Part shown: piece after piece, positions 53,201 to 59,579 of the stretch | Position numbering within the stretch: the stretch's first letter is position 1 | Layout of the letters: each line of letters opens with the position of its first letter | Source: Hydractinia symbiolongicarpus | Lineage: Eukaryota > Cnidaria > Hydrozoa > Anthoathecata > Hydractiniidae | Assembly (NCBI RefSeq): GCF_029227915.1 | Contig: NC_079887.1 | Location: forward strand, 11,968,001 to 12,032,000 | Length of the DNA: 64,000 nucleotides | Direction of reading: 5' to 3' | Notes under the pieces: generated by a model | Databases searched by the model: none | What the model saw: the letters and a program-made list of their open reading frames with translations, nothing else | Told to the model about the DNA's origin: nothing | Position numbers and translations under genes: made by a program

Positions 53201-55972
53201 ATTATAAGCAATTAATACAATTTCATTTTTACTGCGGTTGATAACTGGTAATTGATTGATAACTTTCAGTTAAAGTCGACGCAGGCAGCGTGGTTTGATG
53301 TTGTTGGCGTTATCAAATTAAAAAGATAACATAGAAATTAAACCCAAAACAATCGTTATTTTATGATCGTTTGAAACTTTTTCAATTCATCAAATCCGAA
53401 AATTCTGCATTGCGTCATGTGTAATATGTGCGCTGTTTTTCGTTGTTGTTGTTAATATGATAGAAAAAGTCTTTTCAATGTTTATTTCTAATAAGTCTGA
53501 CAAGAGAATGCTTATTTTTATAAGTTTTATTAAGCACTCAGGCACTAAATCAACGTTCAGCCCAAATGAGTAATAGTTCACAAATTAAATAAGTACCCAG
53601 AATACCTAAACGATAACCCTAAAATTTGGGATAACAACGTCAAAGAAGTGTTTGTCATAGAGAGATGTACACAACATTAAGGTTCCCTCTAAATTGACTT
53701 AAATAATTGTCCTTGGGTGTCAGGGTAAGATAAATCTGACGTAGAGTGAGTTAAGCGTCTATTCAGGGGCATTTGCTTTTTTGGTTTTTGTAAAGGCTGA
53801 AAAATCAATAAAACTCGGGAAATATGATGTTAAGAATTTTTTTTTCAAGAAAATTGAAACAAAGTAAAAACGTTAAGATTTTTCTATCTTAGCAATGATA
53901 TAACGGATTTCTTACGCTCTATATAACCAATTACTACCGTGTCTGGTACAGAGAGGTCAGTTTTAGGGGTAGTATAAGTGGAGACCTCAATTATCGTCTG
54001 CTATAAGAGGTGTTTGCAATTTCATTGATTCCTCTGATGAGCCATTACTAACTCTGGTTTCTTCTAGCATGGAAAAGAAAGCAATTGTCCATCTACGGAA
54101 AACTTAAGTACTCTCTTGGTAATGTCATTTTAAAAACTTTTGTCACAATTTGTATGCTGTATCTACTCATGATTCTCGATATTCTTTAATCTGTATTGTG
54201 AATAGAAAGAAACACTGAAAACCTCATAAATGTTTTAATTTTAATTATTTTACTTTATAACACACCGTTGCGTATAGCTTTTTGTTTGAGAAGATAAGGG
54301 ACATGTTTCCGCCCCACAATCATTCCAACATTGATTTCCTGTCATACGTCACAGGTAGATAGAATCTCCATCAACCAAACCAGTTTAACTTTGAAAGGAC
54401 AAAGAATGGAAGTAATAACAGAGTATATTTTATGTCAAAAAACGTAGGGAATGTACTGTGCAGAATTATATGACATATTATATAACAATTTTTCAATGAA
54501 AATATACAAAAAATATTGTACGTGGTGTGAAATATAAACACATGCAATCTCCGTAAATATGTGTGATTGATGCGTGTATTTAGATTTTATAAGTTTAAAC
54601 CTTTGCCAAATTTTTCAGAACAAAGTGCCTTAATTGTAAATAAGTTGATTTGAAAAAAAAAAAAAAAAACAATATGATGGTTAAAAGTTAGGCCAAGAAT
54701 TACTAGTGTTCACCCCCGATTTGTTCCTTTGATGTTAAATTTTTACCTAATCTCCTAACAAAAATGATTATTCGGTTTAAAATCAGGAAAAAAGGAACTG
54801 TTTCATCAATAAGTATAAAATAGTACTTTGGCGAACACGAAAAGATCAATATTAACCCAGTAAAGCAATTTTGACACTGTAATCAAAACTTCAATTCGTG
54901 CGTGCATCTAATAGATAGTTTATATTATAGTTTTGAGTACCAATGCCACTATTAATAATATCAATTAAGACCTCAAATAACGTTTGCTATAAGAGGTGTT
55001 TGCCTTTCCATCGATTCCTTTAATAAGCAATTACTAAGGTTGGATCTTTTTAGATTTCTTAAACCAATAACGACAATCCACCTAGGAATAACTTAGGCAC
55101 TATCTTAGTAAATTACGAAAATTAGTCGTTTTAAGAAAGTTTATTTTTAGCAACGTAAATTTGAAAAAATAAATTCCAAAATCTTTTGGCGCTTTTTTTT
55201 TCTTTCTAGAATAGTTATCAGATAAGATGCAACCTTGCAAATAATATTTGCGCATAATGATCGTTTTTGGTTACTTTTAGATAGAGCCATCAACAGCACT
55301 TAGCTCTCCAATTTGTAGGATGCAAAATCCAGGCAAGCAACGTTGAAAATGAGATAGCTGTATCGTCTTTCATCTCGGTATATTAAAACATATCGCACCA
55401 TGGCCTGGTCCTTTTCGAAATATTAGTTTAATGGCATCAAGAATGGCTTAGAAGAAACCTACGAGTCTATATTTGGATTTGTAGGCATATTTGTTAACTA
55501 ATCAATATTGAAATAAAAAGATAGGAATATTACGGTATCGAAAAAAATGTTTCTCTTTAAGGTGATTTAGATTTTTTTCTGCTTTGCGACTTTTGATTTA
55601 AGTATTCCGTTTTTTAGTAAAACATAATCAACTTTACAAAAAATACATAACAGAAATCTTTGAGAGCGTATCTGAAGCTTCTTTAAGCTTTCGCAATACG
55701 GCATATTCTGTTGTATCTAAATACATAACCACGTTAAGTCAGTCTCAATTGAGAAAGTGAGTAACCAATGAATAACCAAATAACTCAATGTTAAAGTGTC
55801 GAAGGGAAATTTAAATGAAGCTGAAACAACACAGTAAAATGATACATCTGACATCTTGATTAGCGACTTATTTGCAATCAATCATATTAAAAAGTGATAG
55901 AAATAAAAGATTACCAGCATGTACAGCCATGAAAAAAACACCCAATCTCACAAAGCACTTCATTGCAGCCAT
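20135..55972 (-). CDS. ROR-like receptor with tandem Fz-CRD/kringle modules (10 exons in window, 3' end open)
   Basis: Ten exons join in one open frame: 55915-55972, 45524-45551, 43291-43493, 42740-43105, 39270-39530, 34051-34072, 28117-28319, 26840-27181, 20511-20777, 20135-20254. Predicted order: signal peptide (residues 1-19), Fz-like CRD 1 (about 30-215), kringle 1 (229-299), Fz-like CRD 2 (about 315-491), kringle 2 (505-577), transmembrane helix (about 592-612), basic cytoplasmic start. All introns have GT..AG ends and every phase pair matches. Fz-CRD followed by kringle and one membrane span is the known layout of ROR kinases (Wnt-binding receptors), so a cell-surface receptor or co-receptor is the likely role; ligand binding is inference. 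No Ig exon and no kinase exon were recognised. It could instead be a kinase-less receptor, or the kinase may lie beyond base 1. The alternative of two neighbouring genes is unlikely, because the only exon preceding module 2 is a linker of exactly the needed phase and no second signal peptide was found. Confidence 0.8.
20511..20777 (-). CDS. Exon 9: kringle 2
   Basis: 267 nt, phase 1 to 1; acceptor ttatcactttag, donor gtaggcgat. A full kringle with cysteines at residues 505, 526, 548, 560, 572 and 577 and the motifs GKTCQPW, FCRNPQG, KPWCYI and YCDVKEC. It is closer to the vertebrate consensus than kringle 1, which lacks the CQPW motif (GCVFW instead). The next exon, the membrane span, is only 256 bp away. 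Confidence 0.95.
22300..22698 (-). mobile_element. Helitron-like fragment without clear ends
   Basis: The block 22415-22560 (acagatcttgaaaccttggt, then caagaaaatgtataagat, tgatgacgtcatcaacccg, attccgaaacg) is homologous to 36262-36395 inside the Helitron-like array. A hairpin with arms agcccgtt / aacgggct (22660-22667, 22691-22698) lies at its right. Terminal TC and CTRR ends are not evident. Confidence 0.5.
22700..26800. other. Intron 8 interior, no supported gene
   Basis: Between kringle 2 and exon 8. From 22700 to 24600 the DNA is less AT-rich than its surroundings and has a + frame (about 23305-23517) with an alpha-helical, charged reading (LAAEKFRRTLEAELKVK, KKIDEKEDM) and no recognised family; it may be a decayed element. 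The rest is featureless. Confidence 0.35.
26840..27181 (-). CDS. Exon 8: Fz-like CRD 2, C-terminal half
   Basis: 342 nt, phase 1 to 1; acceptor acactttctttag, donor gtaagtatc. Six cysteines (residues 418, 425, 440, 444, 477, 491) appear in the order FC-x6-C, PC-x3-C, C and the terminal LEQC, matching the second half of ROR-type CRDs. With exon 7 the domain has eight cysteines, against ten in a canonical Fz-CRD and twelve in CRD 1. It starts DVY where exon 4 starts DVC, so the disulfide at that point is specific to module 1. Confidence 0.88.
28117..28319 (-). CDS. Exon 7: Fz-like CRD 2, N-terminal half
   Basis: 203 nt, phase 2 in, phase 1 out; acceptor gttctttgttttag, donor gtaagtgtt. It begins with the first CRD cysteines (residues 315 and 329) and then reads YLNNKKVYVS, comparable to the IYVDSL stretch after the second cysteine of ROR CRDs. 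A basic helix-forming tail follows. Length and phases are identical to exon 3. Confidence 0.85.
28385..28580 (+). repeat. Short-period repeat (cgcactttgtaatccca), arm 1
   Basis: At least six variants of a roughly 18-bp unit (tcgcactttgtaatcccat) occur in a row just outside exon 7. The same repeat is present in inverted orientation at 30735-30870, including the flanking tgtagtgtat. Confidence 0.7.
30427..30870 (+). mobile_element. Helitron-like 5' end with repeat arm 2
   Basis: tctatattataatgcccgta at 30427, followed by cgtctgtctgtttgtcacgc, matches the TC-starting 5' ends of the Helitron-like elements at 36-39 kb and is preceded by A as expected for A/T insertion. Downstream (30735-30870) lies the inverted copy of the 18-bp repeat cluster. 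A 3' end was not found, so the extent is open. Confidence 0.5.
31658..31684. other. Perfect 10-bp hairpin
   Basis: ccattaacgc, seven bases, gcgttaatgg. It lies 80 bp left of the inverted-repeat element and may be part of an older element end. Confidence 0.5.
31762..33676. mobile_element. 1.9-kb terminal-inverted-repeat element, copy 2
   Basis: Same element as 5845-7724, same orientation, roughly 90-95% similar by eye. The inverted ends (ttacggagtttcatacc... / ...ggtatggaactccgtaa) are better preserved here: the outer 17 bp are almost perfect complements. It contains no transposase and sits in the intron between the linker micro-exon and exon 7. Confidence 0.85.
34051..34072 (-). CDS. Exon 6: 22-nt micro-exon linking module 1 to module 2
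   Basis: Acceptor aatttttttttag and donor gtaagcata flank 22 nt, entering in phase 1 and leaving in phase 2: exactly the shift needed to join kringle 1 (phase 1 out) to the next CRD exon (phase 2 in). The joined reading is DENVSTRR, similar to the micro-exon of module 1. It is the main evidence that both modules belong to one transcript. Confidence 0.7.
34685..36124 (-). mobile_element. Helitron-like element 4 of a head-to-tail array
   Basis: Minus-strand 5' end TCTCTATAATAATAGCC at 36124, immediately abutting the CTAG of element 3. A plausible 3' end is CTAG at 34685-34688 preceded by a small hairpin (gccg...cggc) and followed by T. The interior carries several copies of the roughly 115-bp 'cgcttagtacaggtaaac' repeat (34925-35375). 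No replicase/helicase frame, so non-autonomous. The 3' end differs from those of elements 2 and 3 and is less certain. Confidence 0.5.
36125..36698 (-). mobile_element. Helitron-like element 3 of the array
   Basis: 5' end TCTATATAATAATACGCC at 36698, then ctgtctgtctg; 3' end is the hairpin-like ttgatttttccacgggcctt and CGACTAG at 36125. About 574 bp, non-coding; it contains tgatgacgtcatcaacccg, shared with the fragment at 22.5 kb, and its last 120 bp match the 3' end at 12182. Confidence 0.65.
36699..38927 (-). mobile_element. Helitron-like element 2 of the array
   Basis: 5' end TCTCATCAATAATAGCC at 38927, directly abutting the CTAA of element 1. 3' end: strong hairpin ccccgtggatttttccacggg at 36706-36726, then ctaacgact. 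The interior holds a perfect 61-bp tandem duplication (36720-36840) and more copies of the roughly 115-bp repeat. It overlaps an open frame (38657-39001) that has no host-gene similarity. Confidence 0.6.
36720..36840 (-). repeat. Perfect 61-bp tandem duplication
   Basis: tccacggggtcgcccgtcct through gacagaaatatat is present twice head to tail (starts 36720 and 36781) with no differences, so it is recent. It copies the hairpin-proximal part of the Helitron-like 3' end. Confidence 0.9.
38928..39101 (-). mobile_element. Miniature Helitron-like element 1 (174 bp)
   Basis: Both ends are visible: TCTCTATAATAATAGCC at 39101 and, at the other end, hairpin cccgtagatttttctacggg followed by ctaacgactaa. 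It is thus a complete end-to-end unit far too small to encode anything. It ends 168 bp from kringle exon 1. Confidence 0.7.
39270..39530 (-). CDS. Exon 5: kringle 1
   Basis: 261 nt, phase 1 to 1; acceptor ccaaataacag, donor gtaagtaaa. It encodes one complete kringle with six cysteines at residues 229, 247, 270, 282, 294 and 299 and the family signature YCRNPQG..TPWCYT. The kringle directly follows the Fz-CRD, as in ROR receptors. It differs from kringle 2 at most loop positions, so the duplication is old. Kringles are disulfide-bonded extracellular modules; lysine-binding residues were not assessed. Confidence 0.93.
39540..42700. other. Intron between exon 4 and kringle 1, no gene seen
   Basis: AT-rich; 39781-39840 resembles 34500-34560 in inverted orientation (gaaatcagttttaaaattcg) and an (ATT)n tract lies at 41722-41741. 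No coding frames of note. Confidence 0.5.
42740..43105 (-). CDS. Exon 4: Fz-like CRD 1, C-terminal half
   Basis: 366 nt, phase 1 to phase 1. The acceptor has a long pyrimidine tract (43106-43135) and the intron from exon 3 is only 185 bp. The exon begins DVCSHLP and carries ten cysteines (residues 99, 126, 136, 143, 158, 162, 167, 185, 201, 215), including a PC-x3-C pair like the CRDEC motif of ROR CRDs and a final CQVLPEAN..ERC segment resembling the end of the ROR CRD (CEALP..ANC). The open frame extends upstream to 43259 through the intron; that part is not coding in this model. Donor GTATAT at 42739. Confidence 0.88.
43291..43493 (-). CDS. Exon 3: Fz-like CRD 1, N-terminal half
   Basis: 203 nt, phase 2 in and phase 1 out; acceptor tttacttaatttaag, donor gtaagatta. 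It starts with the first two CRD cysteines in a C-x-x-Y-K-x-x-x-P-x(3)-C arrangement (residues 30 and 42), followed by an alpha-rich, cysteine-free stretch of about 55 residues carrying two N-glycosylation sequons (NST, NHT). Exon 7 of module 2 has exactly the same length and phases and a related start (CVEYKSIVP), so the two are duplicates. The long stretch makes the CRD bigger than the usual 120-140 residues. Confidence 0.85.
43735..44695 (+). mobile_element. Tigger/pogo-like element with decayed ends
   Basis: The left side (43735-43800) has ttgcggaattaattttt and ttagtttcgcgga; the right side (44530-44695) has repeated ttccgcaaa / aattccgcac, giving rough inverted termini around a transposase remnant. 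It lies in the intron between the first micro-exon and exon 3. Confidence 0.5.
43845..44398 (+). pseudogene. Tigger/pogo transposase, C-terminal half
   Basis: The frame 43845-44222 contains MPANMTNLFQLLDLTVNRVAK, the N-M-T-x-L-F-Q-x-L-D-L-T-V-N block of DDE_1 transposases that includes the last catalytic acidic residue, then LKPLKAKWIVKLH. After a frameshift near 44140 the next frame reads IISNASGITKDIEEGT and DTFAAIDPP, the family's typical end. The N-terminal part, with DNA-binding domains and the first catalytic residues, is absent. Confidence 0.8.
45524..45551 (-). CDS. Exon 2: 28-nt micro-exon of module 1
   Basis: A pyrimidine-rich acceptor (aactcattttag) and a consensus donor (gtaagtatt) enclose 28 nt that enter in phase 1 and leave in phase 2. 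Joined to exon 1 and exon 3 they read ECDENLTARN, directly after the predicted signal cleavage site and directly before the first CRD cysteine. The DEN core and position match the micro-exon of module 2 at 34051-34072 (DENVSTRR), which supports both calls. Confidence 0.7.
46030..46245 (+). pseudogene. Possible Penelope-like/GIY-YIG tail fragment
   Basis: The + frame reads ITDHIQRSHQFNWDEKKVIYRES then ARKIIETINSVKR in pieces. Segments of this form (H...H.F.W...K.I..E....R..E.I) follow the GIY-YIG core in Penelope-like elements. No GIY-YIG core is visible upstream, so the call rests on this short match. Confidence 0.4.
47395..48075. repeat. Tandem duplication, about 338-bp period
   Basis: 47395-47732 recurs at 47733-48075 (taagaaataaaacctcgtag / taagaaataaaacttcatag; cattctctcgtaccat; ccttatacttcgtatagact; gtgtttctacaatactatta; gtagttaattaactgagata). 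Similarity is about 85-90% by eye. A further partial start (aataagaaataaaac) is at 48138. Non-coding, in intron 1. Confidence 0.8.
49169..50090 (+). pseudogene. ISL2EU-like second protein, broken (SAP-like start)
   Basis: The ATG at 49169 opens LNKWSVENLRSYLLARGG, a SAP-like DNA-binding helix pair, then a frameshift in a run of nine G and LKADLIRKVLAVELL in another frame. Further pieces occur at 49490-49640 (CLAVNALNEEENLTNAGH) and 49645-50090. No YqaJ nuclease motif could be identified, and several frame breaks make it non-functional. Confidence 0.5.
50532..51182 (-). pseudogene. DDE_Tnp_4-type transposase, damaged
   Basis: Starts MTLMRIGLHAPVADLALRF and ISTGHASNI, the typical helix-turn-helix (L..ADLA.RF.IS....S.I) of IS4EU/ISL2EU/Harbinger-related transposases, and ends GKRVARARIHIERLNGRLK, the conserved final region. 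The middle (about residues 60-150), where the catalytic D-D-E motif should be, does not read as the family, indicating compensating frameshifts. There is no earlier N-terminal part within this frame. Confidence 0.75.
52784..52990 (-). other. GC-richer island of unknown origin
   Basis: 52860-52990 stands out from its AT-rich surroundings and is open on the minus strand (LEQTNASLLAGKEKRPGERV). No family was recognised. It may be a transposon or processed fragment. Confidence 0.3.
53930..55105 (+). repeat. Diverged direct repeat about 1.0 kb apart
   Basis: The run 53930-54125 (gagacctcaattatcgtctg, ctataagaggtgtttgc, cattgattcc, ccattactaa) is echoed at 54940-55105 (agacctcaaataacgtttgc, ctataagaggtgtttgc, catcgattcc, caattactaa). 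Similarity is about 70-75%. Non-coding. Confidence 0.6.
55183..55382 (+). repeat. 200-bp direct repeat, copy 1
   Basis: Nearly identical to 56413-56614 (cttttggcgctttt... through tttcatctcggtata): one substitution (gagatag versus gcgatag) and small T-run differences. The two copies flank the receptor's first exon. Confidence 0.9.
55915..55972 (-). CDS. Exon 1: signal peptide
   Basis: The ATG at 55972 sits in a good start context (A at -3, G at +4) and opens a 19-residue secretion signal, MAAMKCFVRLGVFFMAVHA, with a typical small-residue cleavage site before the next residue. The exon ends in phase 1 at a GTAATC donor (55913-55914), which fits the phase-1 entry of the micro-exon 10.4 kb downstream. 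A short upstream ORF in another frame begins at an ATG in the preceding 60 bases and overlaps this start. This exon is too short for ordinary ORF listing; it was found by asking for a phase-1 signal exon upstream of the module. Confidence 0.72.
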
Positions 55973-56084
55973 CCTGTGCTAATAATCCAAAGTGATGCTC
56001 TCATGCAATTTTAAATTGCCATTTGAAGGAACATGAGTTTAGGTGATATTTATGTTCTTTGTTGTCCCTTTGTAAGACAAGCAG

Positions 56085-56125
56085 ACATAAAGACATTATA
56101 ATACGGGGGTAGGTTATATATTTAA
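56085..56125 (-). promoter_or_regulatory. Possible core promoter of the receptor gene
   Basis: On the minus strand a TATA-like run (attaaatatataacc) lies about 140-150 bases upstream of the ATG at 55972, followed by an AT-poorer stretch. Position is the only support; TATA-like runs are common in DNA this AT-rich. Confidence 0.2.
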
Positions 56126-56412
56126 TCGATCTACTTTCTTTTTATGCATAGCTCTACATATCGCTTCCTTTGTGAAATTACTAACATATGTGATATTTTT
56201 TTTCTCCTGGTATCCTTTCGCAAAATAAATCATTCAAAGGTCCAGTTATGAACGGGGGTAGTTTGACTTATATTTACTCAATTCACTATTATTTTGCATT
56301 TTTTTAAAAACAATAATAAAAGATTGAACTGTTACCTCTTAATTCAATATCGAAATATAGTACCATGGCTGACAATTGGATTTGTACGTTAAACAAGAAT
56401 ATTATGGTAATG

Positions 56413-56614
56413 CTTTTGGCGCTTTTTGTTCTTTTTTTCTAGAATAGTTATCAGATAAGATGCAACCTTGCAAATAATATTTGCGCATAATGATCGTTTT
56501 TGGTTACTTTTAGATAGAGCCATCAACAGCACTTAGCTCTCCAATTTGTAGGATGCAAAATCCAGGCAAGCAACGTTGAAAATGCGATAGCTGTATCGTC
56601 TTTCATCTCGGTAT
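56413..56614 (+). repeat. 200-bp direct repeat, copy 2
   Basis: Partner of 55183-55382. It lies about 440 bp upstream of the receptor start codon, so it is within reach of the promoter, whereas copy 1 is in intron 1. No coding potential was recognised. Confidence 0.9.
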
Positions 56615-56619
56615 AGCCC

Positions 56620-58630
56620 AGTAGGATGGCAGATCAAATTTTAATGTTTCTTTATTAATGCGAAGAGTTATTTCATTATTCGCTAATTTTTATACAATCA
56701 ATGTTATTCAGCTGTTATTCATTGGAGTTATCTGTAATAAAGGGCGAATCAATTTCATTTTTATCTTGGGCGTGAATGGATAACAAAAACAAAGAGTAAT
56801 TATCGTTTCATATAAAAATTCTTTCAAGCTTCTGTGTAGCTACATTTTGTCGTAAATTTGTTCGTCGTTCTTAGATACTGGAAATCGTGACCTATTGCAA
56901 TTAAATTAAGTATGTTAAGAAGCATGAAATTACAGCAACGAAATTACGTTTTTTTCGTATATTCTTATTCATGAAAAAATACTTACTAGCTACTTCGCCT
57001 TTGTGAAATTCTTTCAGGTTCTTAAATTTCCTATGTTTTATAGAAACAATTCAGAAAAAAAGGAAAATAACTAATTTAAATATTATTTTAGTCGACATTT
57101 AAAAATAAATATACCTTATCGGGGTTAAATTCATGCGGAACTGATTTACCTGTTTTAAAAACTTCGAAGAGGGATCATGTTTTCGTGTTGTTTAAATTGT
57201 TGATAAAATTATTAATCCATTTGTCAAAGATATCTTTTTAGAAACAAGTAACAAAATCTCAACCCTATCCAGGCTCGGAACTTTAGGGGCCTCTGTGTGG
57301 CTAGAAGAAGCAATAAAAATCCTTTCTCAGGTGTATATAAATGACAAAGTTGACATAGTAGTGCCCCAAAACTTGAAACGAACCCTTGTCAAACATTACA
57401 GAATAGTTCGGATAACAAAAAGTTGATGACGTCATTGATTTTAAGATGATGTTATCTTTATTTTTAAACCTAAAACAGTAGTAAAATATAAACAGATTAT
57501 AAAAAACTATGTCATGTAATTTTTTTACTATGTAAGTTTTCGATGTGTTAAATTATTTTGATAAGTTTGATTTGTTTATCTGTGTTTACACAGTATGATT
57601 TGATATAAGCGTGCTACAGAATTCTATCATTCAGTTTTTCAACTTTAACGACCCTGTGACCCTGATTGTCAACAAACTTAGCGTTAGATATTCATTTGAT
57701 TTTAAACTACAGTAACATTTTTTATTACATGATACACAATGTTGTAACAGTTTGTTTTCATATTGTCAAATGTTTATAGCTAACATGACCCCAAATAGAG
57801 AATGTTAAAGAGAGTGTGCAAATAATTTTGCCCAACTTTTTTTCTTACAGTTTTTAGCGTGGATTTTTATTTTGATGATAATTTGCAACAAAACATACTA
57901 CAAAAGGACCACACTTCACCTGGCACCCGCATTTTTTTGCCTGTCACGAAACTGTTAAGGCCAAAAGGGCCTACTGCTAAAAATGCAAACATTCAAGAAG
58001 GTCTATTGTTAGCCCTACTTATGCCTATTATTTTAAAGTTTCTATTCACTTTGGTATTAAAGCTTTTTATCTTTTTATCTTCTATTTTTTTATTCTGAAT
58101 TGTGGCGATCTAGATAGCTCATTAAAGAAGCCAAAGCTCTAGCTCTGGGAATAAAGTAAAAGTAGCCAAACAAAATTCCTAAATATTAATTCTTATGCTA
58201 ATTGCAGTAATTTTGCAAAATAAAATATCGAGTGATATCTTTAGCTGGACTTAAAACATAAAGTTTTTTTGAAATGGGGTAATACGCTGATACCCCTGTT
58301 CGCCAAGTTTTTTGTCCGGTCCTAACGACAAACTGTGTTTCGAAAAAGGCTGTTGCGTCTATGCGACGCGATTTACCTGTACTAAGGGGTCAGCACACTT
58401 TTATCGGGAACAAATTCTGCAAAATAAAAAAAATGTTGGTCGAATCATTTTGTGTGTTTTTACTTTATCTTTATCTTGGATTTATTCAATTTAATTTAAA
58501 ATATTCAAAATAAGCAATTCGATTAATTCAATACTGTGTAATATGGAACAAGCGTAAGTCTGCCTTAATGCTAGCTAAAAATAATAAAAAATCATCATAA
58601 CTCAAACTGAAAAGGGCAAGTGTCAGTAAC
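56620..58630. other. No gene seen
   Basis: AT-rich upstream DNA. 58200-58330 (ggggtaatacgctgataccc, gccaagttttttgtc) resembles 17220-17305 (ggggtaacaacaggatgtc, ccaggttttttgtc), so both are probably copies of one old repeat. No supported coding frame. Confidence 0.45.
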
Positions 58631-58639
58631 TATATAGGT

Positions 58640-59275
58640 GAATATTTATCATAGCACATCCGTATTTCATTCTCAACAGAGAATGGTTCACCCTGATCAG
58701 ACCTCTGATCATGACGGGCGAGTATAATGCGTGTAAGTCATATTGAAGAAGAACTACTTTGTTCATCACTAACATCCTGTCAGGCAGTGAGCGGGAATCG
58801 ATCTGCGGTCCCCAGAACTGGGAGCCGCAGACAAACCCACTACACTACGTGCGACAATATGTTAGTGATGAACTCAGATAGTTTATCCGGATGGTGTATA
58901 CATATAGGTGAATATTTATCATAGCACATCCCGCTCACTGCTTGGCAGTATGTTAGTGATGAACAAAGTAGTTCTTCTTCAATATGACTTACACGCATTA
59001 TACTCGTCCGTCATGATCAGAGGTCTGATCGGGGTGAACCATTCTCTGTTGAGAATGAAATACCGATGTGCTATGATAAATATTCACCCATATGTATACA
59101 CCATCCGGATAAACCAACTGAGTTCATCACTAACATATTGCCGCACGTAGTGTAGTGGGTTTGTCTGCGGCTCCCAGTTCTGGGGACCGCAGATCGAATC
59201 CTGCTCACTGCTTGGCAGTATGTTAGTGATGAACAAAGTAGTTGTTCTTCAATATGTCAGTAACTATCTGTTGTT
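58640..59275. repeat. Inverted repeat with tRNA-like (SINE-like) units
   Basis: Two blocks are shared in opposite orientation: caacagagaatggttcaccc...gtaagtcatattgaagaaga (58672-58755 against 58975-59055) and gatctgcggtccccagaact...cactacactacgtgcg (58800-58855 against 59143-59195). The second block, read on + at 59143-59210, has a tRNA A-box-like tagtgtagtgg, a stem ctgcgg...ccgcag and a B-box-like agatcgaatcc. This suggests tRNA-derived SINE units inserted or duplicated in inverse orientation. Confidence 0.65.
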
Positions 59276-59422
59276 TTTTTAGTCGCACTACCCCCGGATC
59301 CAAATAAAGAACAAAAGAGTAAAGAATTAACAAATCGCAATATTTTACTCCTTTTATCTCTTTTGCAACTCTTTTGAAACTTGACGAATTTTCATTTATT
59401 ATCATAATAAAAATATCAAAGA

Positions 59423-59578
59423 CTAGTCGATATATGATCTTCCCCCTCCTTTATAAAGAGATTGATTTCATGTATCCGTAGTCGATATAAAAATTCACCT
59501 AGGGACAGCTATTGCTACTGCGGCTGCGGTAATATTTTACGTAGGACAGACAAAATACGGGTATTATTAATATAGAGA
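59423..59578 (-). mobile_element. Miniature Helitron-like element (156 bp)
   Basis: Minus-strand 5' end TCTCTATATTAATAATACCC, then gtattttgtctgtc, as in the array at 36-39 kb. It ends ATATCGACTAG followed by T at 59423. The 3' hairpin is weak, so the right class but less certain boundaries. Confidence 0.5.
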
Positions 59579-59579
59579 A

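Noticed and set aside
58312-58494. Open frames around 58312-58494 and 17312-17552 as related genes
   Set aside because: Only the non-coding upstream part (gccaagttttttgtc / ccaggttttttgtc) is similar; the frames themselves do not match, so this is an old shared repeat.
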